DNA from: Companilactobacillus pabuli
Lineage (GTDB): Bacteria; Bacillota; Bacilli; Lactobacillales; Lactobacillaceae
Assembly: GCF_014058425.1 (NCBI RefSeq)
Contig: NZ_CP049366.1
Coordinates: forward strand, 1,054,001-1,118,000
DNA: 64,000 nucleotides
Reading direction: 5' to 3'
Below are positions 8,477-16,683 of this stretch, piece after piece. The position numbers were made by a program, and so were the translations under genes. Under the pieces are notes generated by a model. It was not told the origin of the DNA and did no database searches. It saw only the letters and a list, made by a program, of their open reading frames with translations. How positions within the stretch are numbered: position 1 is the stretch's first letter; each line of letters begins with the position of its first letter.

Positions 8477-9343
8477 TTATGATTTATCAAAATCCCTGAT
8501 CCAAGCTATTGCAAGCGCTCCCTTACCGAGATGTGCTCCAATAACAGGTCCAAAGTATGAACGTTCCAAAGTGTTATCAGGATATTTCTCCCTTAACTCT
8601 TGTGCCCAACGGTCTCCAGCTTCTTTATCGTCAGCGTCGATAACTAATAATCTCAATGGATAATCAGCCTCTTGCATGGCATTAGCCAATTTTTCTTCAG
8701 CCTTTAATTTAGCTTTCTTCATGGAACGAACCTTATCATAAGCCACAATTGCATGAGTTTGGTTGTCAAATTCCAATAAAGGTTTAATATTTAAGACAGT
8801 ACCAATTACTGCAGAAGCATTGGAAAGTCTGCCACCTTTAACTAAGTTTTTTAAATCATCTACAACGAATGACTCACCAATTGATGCTCTCAATGAATCC
8901 AAACGGGCGACGATCTCATCCAATGGTTTGTTCTCTTGAGCCATTCTGGCAGCTTCTTGGGCCAAATAACCCATTAAACGAACGGTGATATGTGAATCGT
9001 AAACCACGACATTAATATTGTCGATAGTTTGAGCAGCACTTTTTAGATTATTAACAAATCCAGAAATAGTACTTGCTAAATGAATCGAAATTACGGTATC
9101 ATAGCCTTCTTTAGCCAATTTATCGTATACGTTCATCATTTCACCAAGAGAAGGTTGAGCCGTTGAAGGTAATTCTGGTGATTCTTGTAATAAATCATAA
9201 AATTCAGATGTAGTAATATCGATGTCTTCTCGATATGTTTTAGTATTAAATACTACCTCAATCGGTACAACTGTTATATGATATTTATCGACTATTTCTT
9301 GTGGCAAATAAGATGTACTATCAGTTACAATGGCTATTTTCAT
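8477..9343 (-). CDS. DegV family fatty-acid-binding protein
   Basis: About 288 residues beginning MKIAIVTDSTSYLP, the canonical DegV opening. Other family marks are SHLASTISGFVNN-like SIHLASTISG, VVYDSHITVRLMGYLA, and the KNLVKGGRLSNASAVIGTVLNIKPLL stretch (split here by description). DegV/FakB proteins bind one fatty acid molecule and may present it to fatty acid kinase FakA. I place the start at 9343 because homologues begin at MKIAIVTDS and AAGGAA lies upstream; a 16-residue N-terminal extension to 9391 is possible but unlike the family. Divergent from rqcH. No fakA is in the window, so whether this paralogue works with FakA is unknown. Confidence 0.88.
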   Translation of the reverse strand: MKIAIVTDSTSYLPQEIVDKYHITVVPIEVVFNTKTYREDIDITTSEFYDLLQESPELPSTAQPSLGEMMNVYDKLAKEGYDTVISIHLASTISGFVNNLKSAAQTIDNINVVVYDSHITVRLMGYLAQEAARMAQENKPLDEIVARLDSLRASIGESFVVDDLKNLVKGGRLSNASAVIGTVLNIKPLLEFDNQTHAIVAYDKVRSMKKAKLKAEEKLANAMQEADYPLRLLVIDADDKEAGDRWAQELREKYPDNTLERSYFGPVIGAHLGKGALAIAWIRDFDKS

Positions 9344-9481
9344 AAATTTATCAATTCCTTGTTTGGTTACGTATAATGATTGTATAACCATTAGATTATA
9401 TCATACTCATTCACTTTTATATTTGTTACAACATAAAAGTTTCAGAAATTCTCAGGTATTTTTAGAAAGGAAATTATATAT

Positions 9482-11143
9482 ATGTCTTTTGACGGAATGT
9501 TTACCCATGCAATGGTAAACGAATTAAATCAGAATCTTCGCGGTGGTCGTATCAGTAAGATCCAACAACCATTCGCTAACGAATTGATTCTAACAGTACG
9601 TAGCAATCGGAAAAATCGTCAACTTTTGTTATCGGCACACCCTAGTTATGCTCGAGTTCAAATTACTGACCAACCCTTTGCTAATCCGGCTAAACCTTCC
9701 ACTTTTGTCATGTCTTTACGTAAATACATTACGAGTGCAATCGTGCAAGATTTTCATCAATTAAATAATGACCGTGTCGTCATGATCGATTTATCGGCCA
9801 AAAATGAACTGGGTGATATCCACGATTATACTTTAATTACTGAAATCATGGCTCGTCACAGTAATATCTTCTTGATCAGCAAAGAAACTGGTAAAATCGT
9901 TGACTTAATCAAACGTGTTTCACCAGAAAACAATAGTTATCGAGGACTATTGCCGGGAGACGATTATAAGTTACCACCTGCTCAAAATAAGGTCAATCCG
10001 TTCACCACTAGTGAAACTGGTACCGGATTATCTGCTAGCGATCTCCGAGCTAAATTTGAAGGAATTGGTTTGGATACTTCAAAAGAATTAGCTGATTTTG
10101 TTGAAGCTGGACACAATTTAGCTGAATTTACAGATCTCTATCAAAATCAGATTCATCCTAATACAGCAAAATCTAACGATAAGAATAAACTAGGTTTCTT
10201 CCCTATTAGCTTTACAAATACTACTACTGAAGTTACAGCCTATCCTAGTCTAAGCGAATTGCTAGACAATTTTTATTTGGATAAGGCTCGATTGGATCGA
10301 ATCGAACAACAGACTAAGAGTATCACTCACCGTTTAGATATTATTTTGAAAAAAGATAAATCCAAGATTAAAAAGCTCAATCAACAATTGAAAAAGACTG
10401 ACGTCATGAGTAAGTATAATCTTTACGGTGAATTGCTAACGACTTACATGTCTAAAATCAAGCATGGTAGCAGTTCAATAACTTTGACTAATTATTACAA
10501 CAACGAGGATGTCACGATCAAACTTAATCCTGAATATTCTCCCTCAATGAATGCTCAAAGCTATTATAAGAAGTATCGTAAGTTACAAAATTCTATTCCT
10601 CATATCAATGAACAATTAGAAATTACTACTAATGAAGTAAACTATCTAGAGTCGGTCTTGGCTTCCTTAGAATACGTTGATATTGAAGATGTTGACGGGA
10701 TCGTTGAAGAGTTGATTTCTTCTGGGTATATTAAGAAAAAGCGTAAGAATGCTCGTAAAAAACGTAAGAAAAAGATTGGTGAAAATTTCCAAACTACTAA
10801 TGGTATTGAAATTACCGTCGGTAAAAATAATTTGGAAAATGACCAATTAACGATGAAATTATCCCAAAAGAATCATTATTGGTTCCACGTTAAGAACATC
10901 CCTGGATCTCACGTTATTTTAAAGACTAGCACTCCGGATGAAGATTCTATTACTCAAGCTGCTGTCATTGCTGCATATTATTCCAAAGCTCGTGATTCCA
11001 GCAAGGTTCCAGTGGATTACGTTCAAATCAAACACATTAGAAAACCTAATGGTGCTAAACCTGGTTACGTAATCTTTGAAGGACAAAAAACTATCTTAGT
11101 TGATCCAGACCGTAAATTGGTCGAATCATTAAAAGAAAACTAA
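9482..11143 (+). CDS. rqcH: ribosome quality control protein RqcH (NFACT/Rqc2 family, FbpA)
   Basis: A 553-residue NFACT protein. It begins SFDGMFTHAMVNEL (NFACT-N), carries D97-R98 (NNDRVV), the pair needed for alanine tailing in Bacillus RqcH, and E-I-M-A-R-H-S-N (121-128). The middle is HhH plus long coiled coil (about 280-420) and a very basic stretch KKKRKNARKKRKKK, followed by NFACT-R (HYWFHVKNIPGSHVIL). Family function: binds 50S subunits with stalled peptidyl-tRNA, recruits tRNA-Ala and adds C-terminal Ala tails. Often annotated fibronectin-binding protein, but no secretion signal is present. AAAGGAA lies upstream. Monocistronic, with a strong terminator shared with carB. Confidence 0.93.
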   Translation: MSFDGMFTHAMVNELNQNLRGGRISKIQQPFANELILTVRSNRKNRQLLLSAHPSYARVQITDQPFANPAKPSTFVMSLRKYITSAIVQDFHQLNNDRVVMIDLSAKNELGDIHDYTLITEIMARHSNIFLISKETGKIVDLIKRVSPENNSYRGLLPGDDYKLPPAQNKVNPFTTSETGTGLSASDLRAKFEGIGLDTSKELADFVEAGHNLAEFTDLYQNQIHPNTAKSNDKNKLGFFPISFTNTTTEVTAYPSLSELLDNFYLDKARLDRIEQQTKSITHRLDIILKKDKSKIKKLNQQLKKTDVMSKYNLYGELLTTYMSKIKHGSSSITLTNYYNNEDVTIKLNPEYSPSMNAQSYYKKYRKLQNSIPHINEQLEITTNEVNYLESVLASLEYVDIEDVDGIVEELISSGYIKKKRKNARKKRKKKIGENFQTTNGIEITVGKNNLENDQLTMKLSQKNHYWFHVKNIPGSHVILKTSTPDEDSITQAAVIAAYYSKARDSSKVPVDYVQIKHIRKPNGAKPGYVIFEGQKTILVDPDRKLVESLKEN

Positions 11144-11193
11144 AAAAAGGCAATGATTTCATTTTAAAAATAGAAATCATTGTCTTTTTATTT
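11144..11193. terminator. bidirectional terminator between rqcH and carB-like gene
   Basis: Perfect 10-bp arms CAATGATTTC (11151-11160) / GAAATCATTG (11173-11182), extended by GGC/GTC, flanked by A-run and T-run. Confidence 0.9.
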
Positions 11194-13590
11194 TTCATTT
11201 TTTCTTAATTTAGATAATTCAGCTTTTGTTTCTTCCTCATCTAATAATTGATAACGTTTTGAATCGATTGTCAACAAATATTTGTCGTCGAAATTATCAA
11301 AGATTTTTTCTAAGGTCAAATCATTATCGATTTTATTTCCTAGCAATAATTTAACCAAAGTATCAATTACATGAACAGAACTAGCTAATTCATGGCGAAT
11401 AATATCATTAGTCATACCACGATATTTTTTGGTCATCAACCAATGGTCAGTGCTTTTTACGAACTCAAAGTTATAAATATCAACCTTGTGATCATCTTCT
11501 AATTCATGCTTGATAAGTCGTGAAATACTAGCTCTATCCTCAATTGTCATGAAACTGTTGACAGAACTTATTTCATACAAATGACCGTCGCGCTTTGCTT
11601 GATAAATCACTGATGGAGCTAAATAGTTTTTACCGTCACTGACTACCATTACTCGAATTGATGTATTTCCAGTTAATTTCCAATTCTTTAACTCTTGAGC
11701 ACTAAATTGAAAGACTCGCTTATCATCTGTCTCAATTAAGTTTTTAGAAAGATCAATGATATTTAACACGCTGTCATTTGAAATCAAACCAAGATTCTTC
11801 ATTTCCATGTGTGGATCATCGATCTCCACTACTTTGCGGCGCATTGATAATGGCGCATTCCAAGGTTCACGACCAATAATAATTGGTTCTAGTCCATTTT
11901 GGTCGATTGACTTTGCCAATTGGAACAAAACAAATTGACGAATCATAATATCAGTTTTTGAAGTAATAATAGGTGTTCTAACAATTATCTTCATTCGATC
12001 GCTCAATTGCAATTCATTGCTGATACCACTCGTTACAAAGTAATTGTGATTGATAAAATCATTATTAGCTACGGAAACAGCCTGCTTATTTTTAACAACT
12101 GTTTTTGTAACGATATCTGAACTATCTAGCAATAATTTCGAATGACCAACGCCTTTAACACCCATATTGACCATGTGCTCGACATTCTTACCATCGATTT
12201 CACCTTCACGAATAATCAAACTATTATCGATGATATTTTGTAAAGCAGTCAAATAAGGCATGTTGATACCAGTAATTTCTGATAAGACAGGCTTTTCAAA
12301 TTTCCTTCTCAAAGCTTCCGACAAAACATCTAGCATCCAATTAGTGGGATGAATTATTTTTTCAAACAATTCATCATCGTCCAATTTTCGTAATTCATTG
12401 TAACGATTGAAATTGTTATTTAATTTATCATTCAATGCACCTTTATTCAAAACTTCTTCTAAGCTAAAACCGTTAACGACAATACTTGAATTAGAAGTTT
12501 TGCTAGGGCCCAAATATCGTTGGTCATTAGTCGACCATTGTGGAAAGCGTGATGTTATATGGTCAACAAAGGGCTCAGTAGCTCCGTTAAAGTAATTTCC
12601 GGCATCTAATTGTAATTTGTCAAGATGATATCCTAAACACAATTGAGCCACTGCTGTAGCTACTGGGTAACTTGTCGCATATTCCAAGAATTTAGTTTCC
12701 TCACTCAAACGAGGAATAAATTCTGTAATATAAGATTCATTTGTTGCATGGTTATAGGCAAAGTGAACCGTACAAACACCAACGATGTTAAAAGTTCTCG
12801 CTAATTTGATTGAAAAGTTTCTCAAACGTTGCAACTTGGAGTCATTGAGAGAAATTGCAGGTGAAATCAAATTAGAATCCAAGTGATGAATACCAATTGG
12901 TTCAATATCTTCAATTGTTCCAACTAGTGAAGAATTGTCATAACGATCGCGTAAAATTGTAAAAGAATATTCGCTAAATCCACGAATGCTACGTTCAATT
13001 TCAATTTTGGTATCTGAAATATCTTCCATTGCCATGAAGTTGTCTAATTCAAACAAATTGTTGATATTAGTCCAACCACTCGAATGGCGATTAGAATAAC
13101 GTCTTCTAGCAATGATTGGAAAGCCGATTGAACGAATAAAACTGTAAATCTCTTTTTCATCATCAGAAGATACAAATTTAATGACTGGTAAATTTGCATG
13201 CGTTAATTTTTTAATAAATAATTCTCGTTTAAATGTAGCTAAAGAAGCCGCAAAACTAGGACCTAAAATTTTTGTTTCACCAATCTTGCCGTTCAAACTA
13301 GATACAATCCCTAAAGCATTTCTATCTCCGACAATTGGCAAAATTGAATCAGGATGATATTTTTGAACATACTTTAAAACATTATCACCAGTAACTTTTT
13401 CTACTACAGCCTTATCGTAAAAAACGCCGGATGATAACAATGATGTTGGATCTTCAACAATAATAGAAAGTTTGTAACCGAGTTGATGCAAGATGTCAAC
13501 GGTATCATATAAAGCGGTCGATAAATCTACATTTTTATCGCTGCTAGTAGGTCCGATAATTAAGATTGTGTGTACATCGTCTAATTCCAT
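11188..13590 (-). CDS. degenerate carbamoyl-phosphate synthase large-subunit-like protein
   Basis: 800 residues against about 1060 for CarB. The N-terminal half aligns over the first ATP-grasp unit: PDSILPIVGD, KRELFIKKL, EPIGIHHLDS, and TEFIPRLSEETKF. Key positions are altered: the glycine-rich ATP loop (GGxGGG in CarB) reads NRHSSGW (168-173), the metal-binding Asn of the E-x-N-P-R motif is Ile292 (EFIPR), and the Gln of NVQFA is His276. A CarB-type oligomerisation region follows (LSEALRRKF...LSEITGINMPYL, about 420-450). The second ATP-grasp half is strongly shortened and the C-terminal MGS-like allosteric domain (about 150 residues) is absent. The gene overlaps carA-like by 10 nt and has GGAGGG upstream, so it is a normal operon member with no internal stop. 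Catalysis is unlikely; a regulatory or scaffold role is inference. Confidence 0.85.
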   Translation of the reverse strand: MELDDVHTILIIGPTSSDKNVDLSTALYDTVDILHQLGYKLSIIVEDPTSLLSSGVFYDKAVVEKVTGDNVLKYVQKYHPDSILPIVGDRNALGIVSSLNGKIGETKILGPSFAASLATFKRELFIKKLTHANLPVIKFVSSDDEKEIYSFIRSIGFPIIARRRYSNRHSSGWTNINNLFELDNFMAMEDISDTKIEIERSIRGFSEYSFTILRDRYDNSSLVGTIEDIEPIGIHHLDSNLISPAISLNDSKLQRLRNFSIKLARTFNIVGVCTVHFAYNHATNESYITEFIPRLSEETKFLEYATSYPVATAVAQLCLGYHLDKLQLDAGNYFNGATEPFVDHITSRFPQWSTNDQRYLGPSKTSNSSIVVNGFSLEEVLNKGALNDKLNNNFNRYNELRKLDDDELFEKIIHPTNWMLDVLSEALRRKFEKPVLSEITGINMPYLTALQNIIDNSLIIREGEIDGKNVEHMVNMGVKGVGHSKLLLDSSDIVTKTVVKNKQAVSVANNDFINHNYFVTSGISNELQLSDRMKIIVRTPIITSKTDIMIRQFVLFQLAKSIDQNGLEPIIIGREPWNAPLSMRRKVVEIDDPHMEMKNLGLISNDSVLNIIDLSKNLIETDDKRVFQFSAQELKNWKLTGNTSIRVMVVSDGKNYLAPSVIYQAKRDGHLYEISSVNSFMTIEDRASISRLIKHELEDDHKVDIYNFEFVKSTDHWLMTKKYRGMTNDIIRHELASSVHVIDTLVKLLLGNKIDNDLTLEKIFDNFDDKYLLTIDSKRYQLLDEEETKAELSKLRKNEK

Positions 13591-14669
13591 TGACTTCTAA
13601 TTCCCTCCTGTTGCTTGACTGATTCAATTAAATCGATAAATTCGTCAAATACATAATAGCCGTCAGTTGGTCCAGGAGCAGCTTCCGGTTCAAACAAAAC
13701 CCCCATGATTGGCAAATACTCATGACGAATTCCTTCGATAGTACCGTCCGCAACACAAATATTAGTCACAATAAAATCAGAACTACCAATGTACTTCTGA
13801 TCTAGCGTATAAGAATGATTATGATTGACAAAATCAATTTTGCCACTGGCTACTTCCTTCACTGCTAAAGAAGATTCATGATGTGGCTGTGGTAAGTGAG
13901 TTATTTGACAATCGTTAGCTAAGGCAATCAATAGACTGCCTAAACCGATTCCTAAAATTGGATAATCTTTTTGCAGAATTTGAATTCGTTCGATTGTTTT
14001 AGGTAAATCTTTAGGATCTCCAGGACCATTAGAGAAAATAATCCCATCCGGATGCAGATTTTCAATTTCTTCAATCGTCGCATTATAATTCACAATAATC
14101 GAATTACAATCTCGATAAGATAATTGTCTCAAGATTGAATACTTCAAACCAAGATCTATGATAACGATTTTTAGCCCTATATTAGGATTAGGATACGATT
14201 GTCTAGTTGAAACTCTTTTGACTAAATCTGGTGGCAGCACTAAAGCCTTGATCTGGTCGATTGCATGTTCATCGTGTGTATCCATGATACTAGCTTTCAT
14301 CTCGCCATGTTCAGCAATATGCTTTGATAAAGCCCTCACATCAACGTTTTTAATACCAGGTATTTTCAAACTAGTAATCCATTTTTCAAACGAAATAGAA
14401 TTATTAACCGTCGACAAACTAGAGGAGCCAATCACGACCCCTTTACATTGTGAATTGATTGATTCATAGAAATCACGATTAATTCCTGAGTTACCTATAG
14501 AAGGAATTGTAAAAGCGATAATTTGGCCCTCAGTGTTAGGATCAGTTACCGATTGCTCAATCCCCGTACGATTATTTGATATCACTAGTTGACCAGTAGT
14601 AATAATAGAAGAACCGAAACCATCTCCAGGAAAAACTGTTCCATCTTCTAAAATTAAATAACGTTTCAT
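13581..14669 (-). CDS. CarA-like protein without glutaminase catalytic residues
   Basis: 362 residues, normal CarA length. N-terminal CPSase small-chain domain is clear (MKRYLILEDGTVFPGDGFG, GINRDFYES, KIPGIKNVDVRALSKHIAEHG). The class-I glutamine amidotransferase domain keeps SNGPGDPKDL and EPEAAPGPTDG, but the nucleophile motif G-I-C-L-G-H-Q reads G-I-G242-L-G-S245-L: the catalytic Cys is Gly and the following His is Ser. The catalytic His of G-H-P-E-A is Glu327 (F-E-P-E-A); only Glu329 of the triad remains. Glutamine hydrolysis is therefore not expected. AGGAG precedes the ATG; 21 nt separate it from pyrR and it overlaps carB-like. Fold and partnership appear kept while chemistry is lost. 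Confidence 0.9.
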   Translation of the reverse strand: MKRYLILEDGTVFPGDGFGSSIITTGQLVISNNRTGIEQSVTDPNTEGQIIAFTIPSIGNSGINRDFYESINSQCKGVVIGSSSLSTVNNSISFEKWITSLKIPGIKNVDVRALSKHIAEHGEMKASIMDTHDEHAIDQIKALVLPPDLVKRVSTRQSYPNPNIGLKIVIIDLGLKYSILRQLSYRDCNSIIVNYNATIEEIENLHPDGIIFSNGPGDPKDLPKTIERIQILQKDYPILGIGLGSLLIALANDCQITHLPQPHHESSLAVKEVASGKIDFVNHNHSYTLDQKYIGSSDFIVTNICVADGTIEGIRHEYLPIMGVLFEPEAAPGPTDGYYVFDEFIDLIESVKQQEGIRSQWN

Positions 14670-14690
14670 TCAAAGCAACTCCTCAAATGT

Positions 14691-15218
14691 TTATTCGATT
14701 TCGATTTTATCTTCTCCATCGATTTCCTTCATTGAAACTTTGATTTTTTCTTTTTGAGATGTTGGAATATTTTTACCAACAAAATCAGCTCGAATTGGTA
14801 ATTCACGGTGTCCACGATCTACTAAAACTGCCAAAGAGATTTTCTTAGGACGACCAGCACTCATCAAAGCATCCATAGCAGCACGAATAGTTCTTCCAGT
14901 GTATAGAACATCATCAGTTAAAATTACATGTTTGTTATTAATATCGATTCCTAAAGGCTTAGCATCAACTTTAGAAATATCTTTTTCTTCGTGAGTTTGG
15001 TCATCACGATAAGGCGTAATATCTAATTCAGCAACAGGAATAGAGATATTTTCCAATTGTTTTAATCTAGATTCAATTCGATGAGCCACAAAAACGCCAC
15101 GTGTTTTAATACCCACAAGAACTAAATCTTCAATCCCTTTATTTCTTTCAATAATTTCATAAGTAATACGTGTCAATGCACGGGTCATTGTTTGACCATC
15201 AATAATTTCTTTTGCCAT
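14691..15218 (-). CDS. pyrR: PyrR, pyrimidine operon attenuator / uracil phosphoribosyltransferase
   Basis: 175 residues with all PyrR signatures: [33 protein letters not shown] (R of the RNA/PRPP site), the PRPP loop [17 protein letters not shown], and [22 protein letters not shown]. The family binds UMP and pyr mRNA leaders and promotes termination; it also has weak UPRTase activity. It sits after rluD as in Bacillus (lsp-rluD-pyrR), but downstream lie only the degenerate carA and carB, without pyrB/C/D/E/F. Its own leader contains an intrinsic terminator. Residues look intact, so it can probably still act in trans on pyr leaders elsewhere. Confidence 0.94.
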   Translation of the reverse strand: MAKEIIDGQTMTRALTRITYEIIERNKGIEDLVLVGIKTRGVFVAHRIESRLKQLENISIPVAELDITPYRDDQTHEEKDISKVDAKPLGIDINNKHVILTDDVLYTGRTIRAAMDALMSAGRPKKISLAVLVDRGHRELPIRADFVGKNIPTSQKEKIKVSMKEIDGEDKIEIE

Positions 15219-15231
15219 TAGTTTTCCCTAC

Positions 15232-15264
15232 TTTCAAAAAAAAACACCCACAAAGTGAGTGCTT
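15232..15264 (-). terminator. intrinsic terminator in pyrR leader (attenuator or rluD terminator)
   Basis: Minus-strand CACTCAC-TTT-GTGGGTG (15245-15261) followed by nine T. It lies between a promoter-like pair (15301-15327) and pyrR, so transcripts from that promoter must pass it. I see no PyrR anti-antiterminator loop in the roughly 75-nt leader. Confidence 0.75.
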
Positions 15265-15300
15265 TAATTTATTTATAATCGCACACAATTCTATTTTTAC

Positions 15301-15327
15301 ATTATAGCACGACGCTTTCACTGTCAA
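15301..15327 (-). promoter_or_regulatory. promoter upstream of pyrR
   Basis: Minus-strand TTGACA (15322-15327) and TATAAT (15301-15306), both consensus, with a short 15-bp spacer. The -35 overlaps the rluD stop codon. Confidence 0.6.
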
Positions 15328-16238
15328 TGACGTAATTGCATTAAAGTGTCCAAGAAAATCTTTGGAGGCTCAACTGAAAATTCCATCCATTTTTTAGTTC
15401 TTGGATGAACAAAGCCTAAGGTCTTAGCATGTAAAAATTGACCATTACCTTTTAGAGTATTTTTGGGACCATACAAAGGATCTCCAGCGACGGGATGACC
15501 GATATATTGCATATGTACTCTGATTTGGTGCGTACGACCAGTTTCTAATTTTAATTTGAGAAGCGAGTAATTTTCAAATTGTTCCAAAACAGTAAAATGA
15601 GTTACAGCATTTCGACCATTTTCAACTACCGCTTGTTTCTTACGATCAGTCTTTGAACGGCCTAATGGAGCATTGATCTTACCAGTTTTTTCCTTGAAGT
15701 TACCGTGAACAATTGCTACATACTCACGAAGATTACTCTTTTCTTTGAGCTGTTTCATCAATGATTGCTTAGCTAAATTATTCTTCGCTATCATCAATAA
15801 ACCTGAAGTATCCTTATCGATTCGATGGACAATACCTGGTCTGATCATGTCATCATCGTTAATTTGACAATGATACAAAACGGCATTGACCAAAGTTTTA
15901 TCCGGATGTCCCGCAGCGGGATGTACTACCATTCCTTGGGGCTTATTGACTACTAAAACATCATCATCCTCATAAACGACATCGATAGGAATATCTTCTG
16001 GAATTGCCTCGATTGGCTCTTCTTCTGGAACATTGACCAGAATCTTATCACCATTTGTCAATTTAAAACCATTTTTAGATACTGGTTGTCCATTGACGGT
16101 AATATTTTGGTCTTTGATAAATTTTTGAATTTGTGAACGTGTCAATTCAGAAATTTCATCGTTAATAAAGGCATCTAAACGGCCCTTTTTTGTTTCATTG
16201 TATTCTAAGTTAAAAGACTTACTTATTATTTTTCTCAC
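15324..16238 (-). CDS. rluD: RluA/RluD-family 23S rRNA pseudouridine synthase
   Basis: 304 residues. Residues about 14-75 are an S4 RNA-binding domain (RLDAFINDEISELTRSQIQKFI); residues 85-295 are the pseudouridine synthase domain with catalytic Asp in GIVHRIDKDTSGLL, plus LKLETGRTHQIRVHM and HPVAGDPLYG. Homologue of Bacillus YlyB. The frame starts at GTG 16238, overlapping lspA by 20 nt; the upstream AGCAG is a poor Shine-Dalgarno, so translation is probably coupled to lspA and the exact start is uncertain. Position fhs-lspA-rluD-pyrR. Confidence 0.9.
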   Translation of the reverse strand: MRKIISKSFNLEYNETKKGRLDAFINDEISELTRSQIQKFIKDQNITVNGQPVSKNGFKLTNGDKILVNVPEEEPIEAIPEDIPIDVVYEDDDVLVVNKPQGMVVHPAAGHPDKTLVNAVLYHCQINDDDMIRPGIVHRIDKDTSGLLMIAKNNLAKQSLMKQLKEKSNLREYVAIVHGNFKEKTGKINAPLGRSKTDRKKQAVVENGRNAVTHFTVLEQFENYSLLKLKLETGRTHQIRVHMQYIGHPVAGDPLYGPKNTLKGNGQFLHAKTLGFVHPRTKKWMEFSVEPPKIFLDTLMQLRH

Positions 16239-16683
16239 CTGCTAGTTGGATAATCAAAGAGCCAATAATTAAAATCACTCCAATAGTGATGTAAGTATCA
16301 GCCAGATTAAAGATTGGAAAGTTGATAAAGTCCAGATTAAACATATCGACAACAAAGTGTCTGGTAAAACGATCGATGGCATTACCAACTGTGCCCGCTA
16401 ATAAGAATATCAAAGAAAAGCGATAAAGATAATCTTTTTTATCAGCTTTGATGAATAAATATACTAAAACGACCACAGCAATGATAGTTACCAAGTAAAA
16501 GAACATCATCTTACCTTCTAACATGCTCCATGCGGCCCCAGTATTAGTAATATGCGTAATTGACAATAAACCAGGGATGAAGTCATGTACACTCATGGGT
16601 GCAATGTTTAGCGTTACGTAGGATTTAAAAGCTTGATCACCAACCACTAATACTGCAAACAGTAGCCAATAAACTAACTGCAC
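16219..16683 (-). CDS. lspA: lipoprotein signal peptidase (signal peptidase II)
   Basis: 154 residues with four hydrophobic segments. Motifs: NTGAAWSM (47-54), GNAIDRFTRHFVVD (catalytic D113) and FNLADTYI (catalytic D129). Cleaves diacylated prolipoproteins before the lipobox Cys in the membrane. GTG start shares one base with the fhs stop codon (TAGTG), with GGAGG upstream, indicating translational coupling. Confidence 0.95.
   Translation of the reverse strand: MQLVYWLLFAVLVVGDQAFKSYVTLNIAPMSVHDFIPGLLSITHITNTGAAWSMLEGKMMFFYLVTIIAVVVLVYLFIKADKKDYLYRFSLIFLLAGTVGNAIDRFTRHFVVDMFNLDFINFPIFNLADTYITIGVILIIGSLIIQLAGEKNNK

Noticed and set aside
9482-11143. Fibronectin-binding adhesin
   Set aside because: Common label for this family, but the protein has no export signal and has the D97-R98 residues of RqcH.
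15218-15300. PyrR RNA-binding riboregulator in the pyrR leader
   Set aside because: Leader is short and no anti-antiterminator loop consensus was seen; only the terminator is supported.
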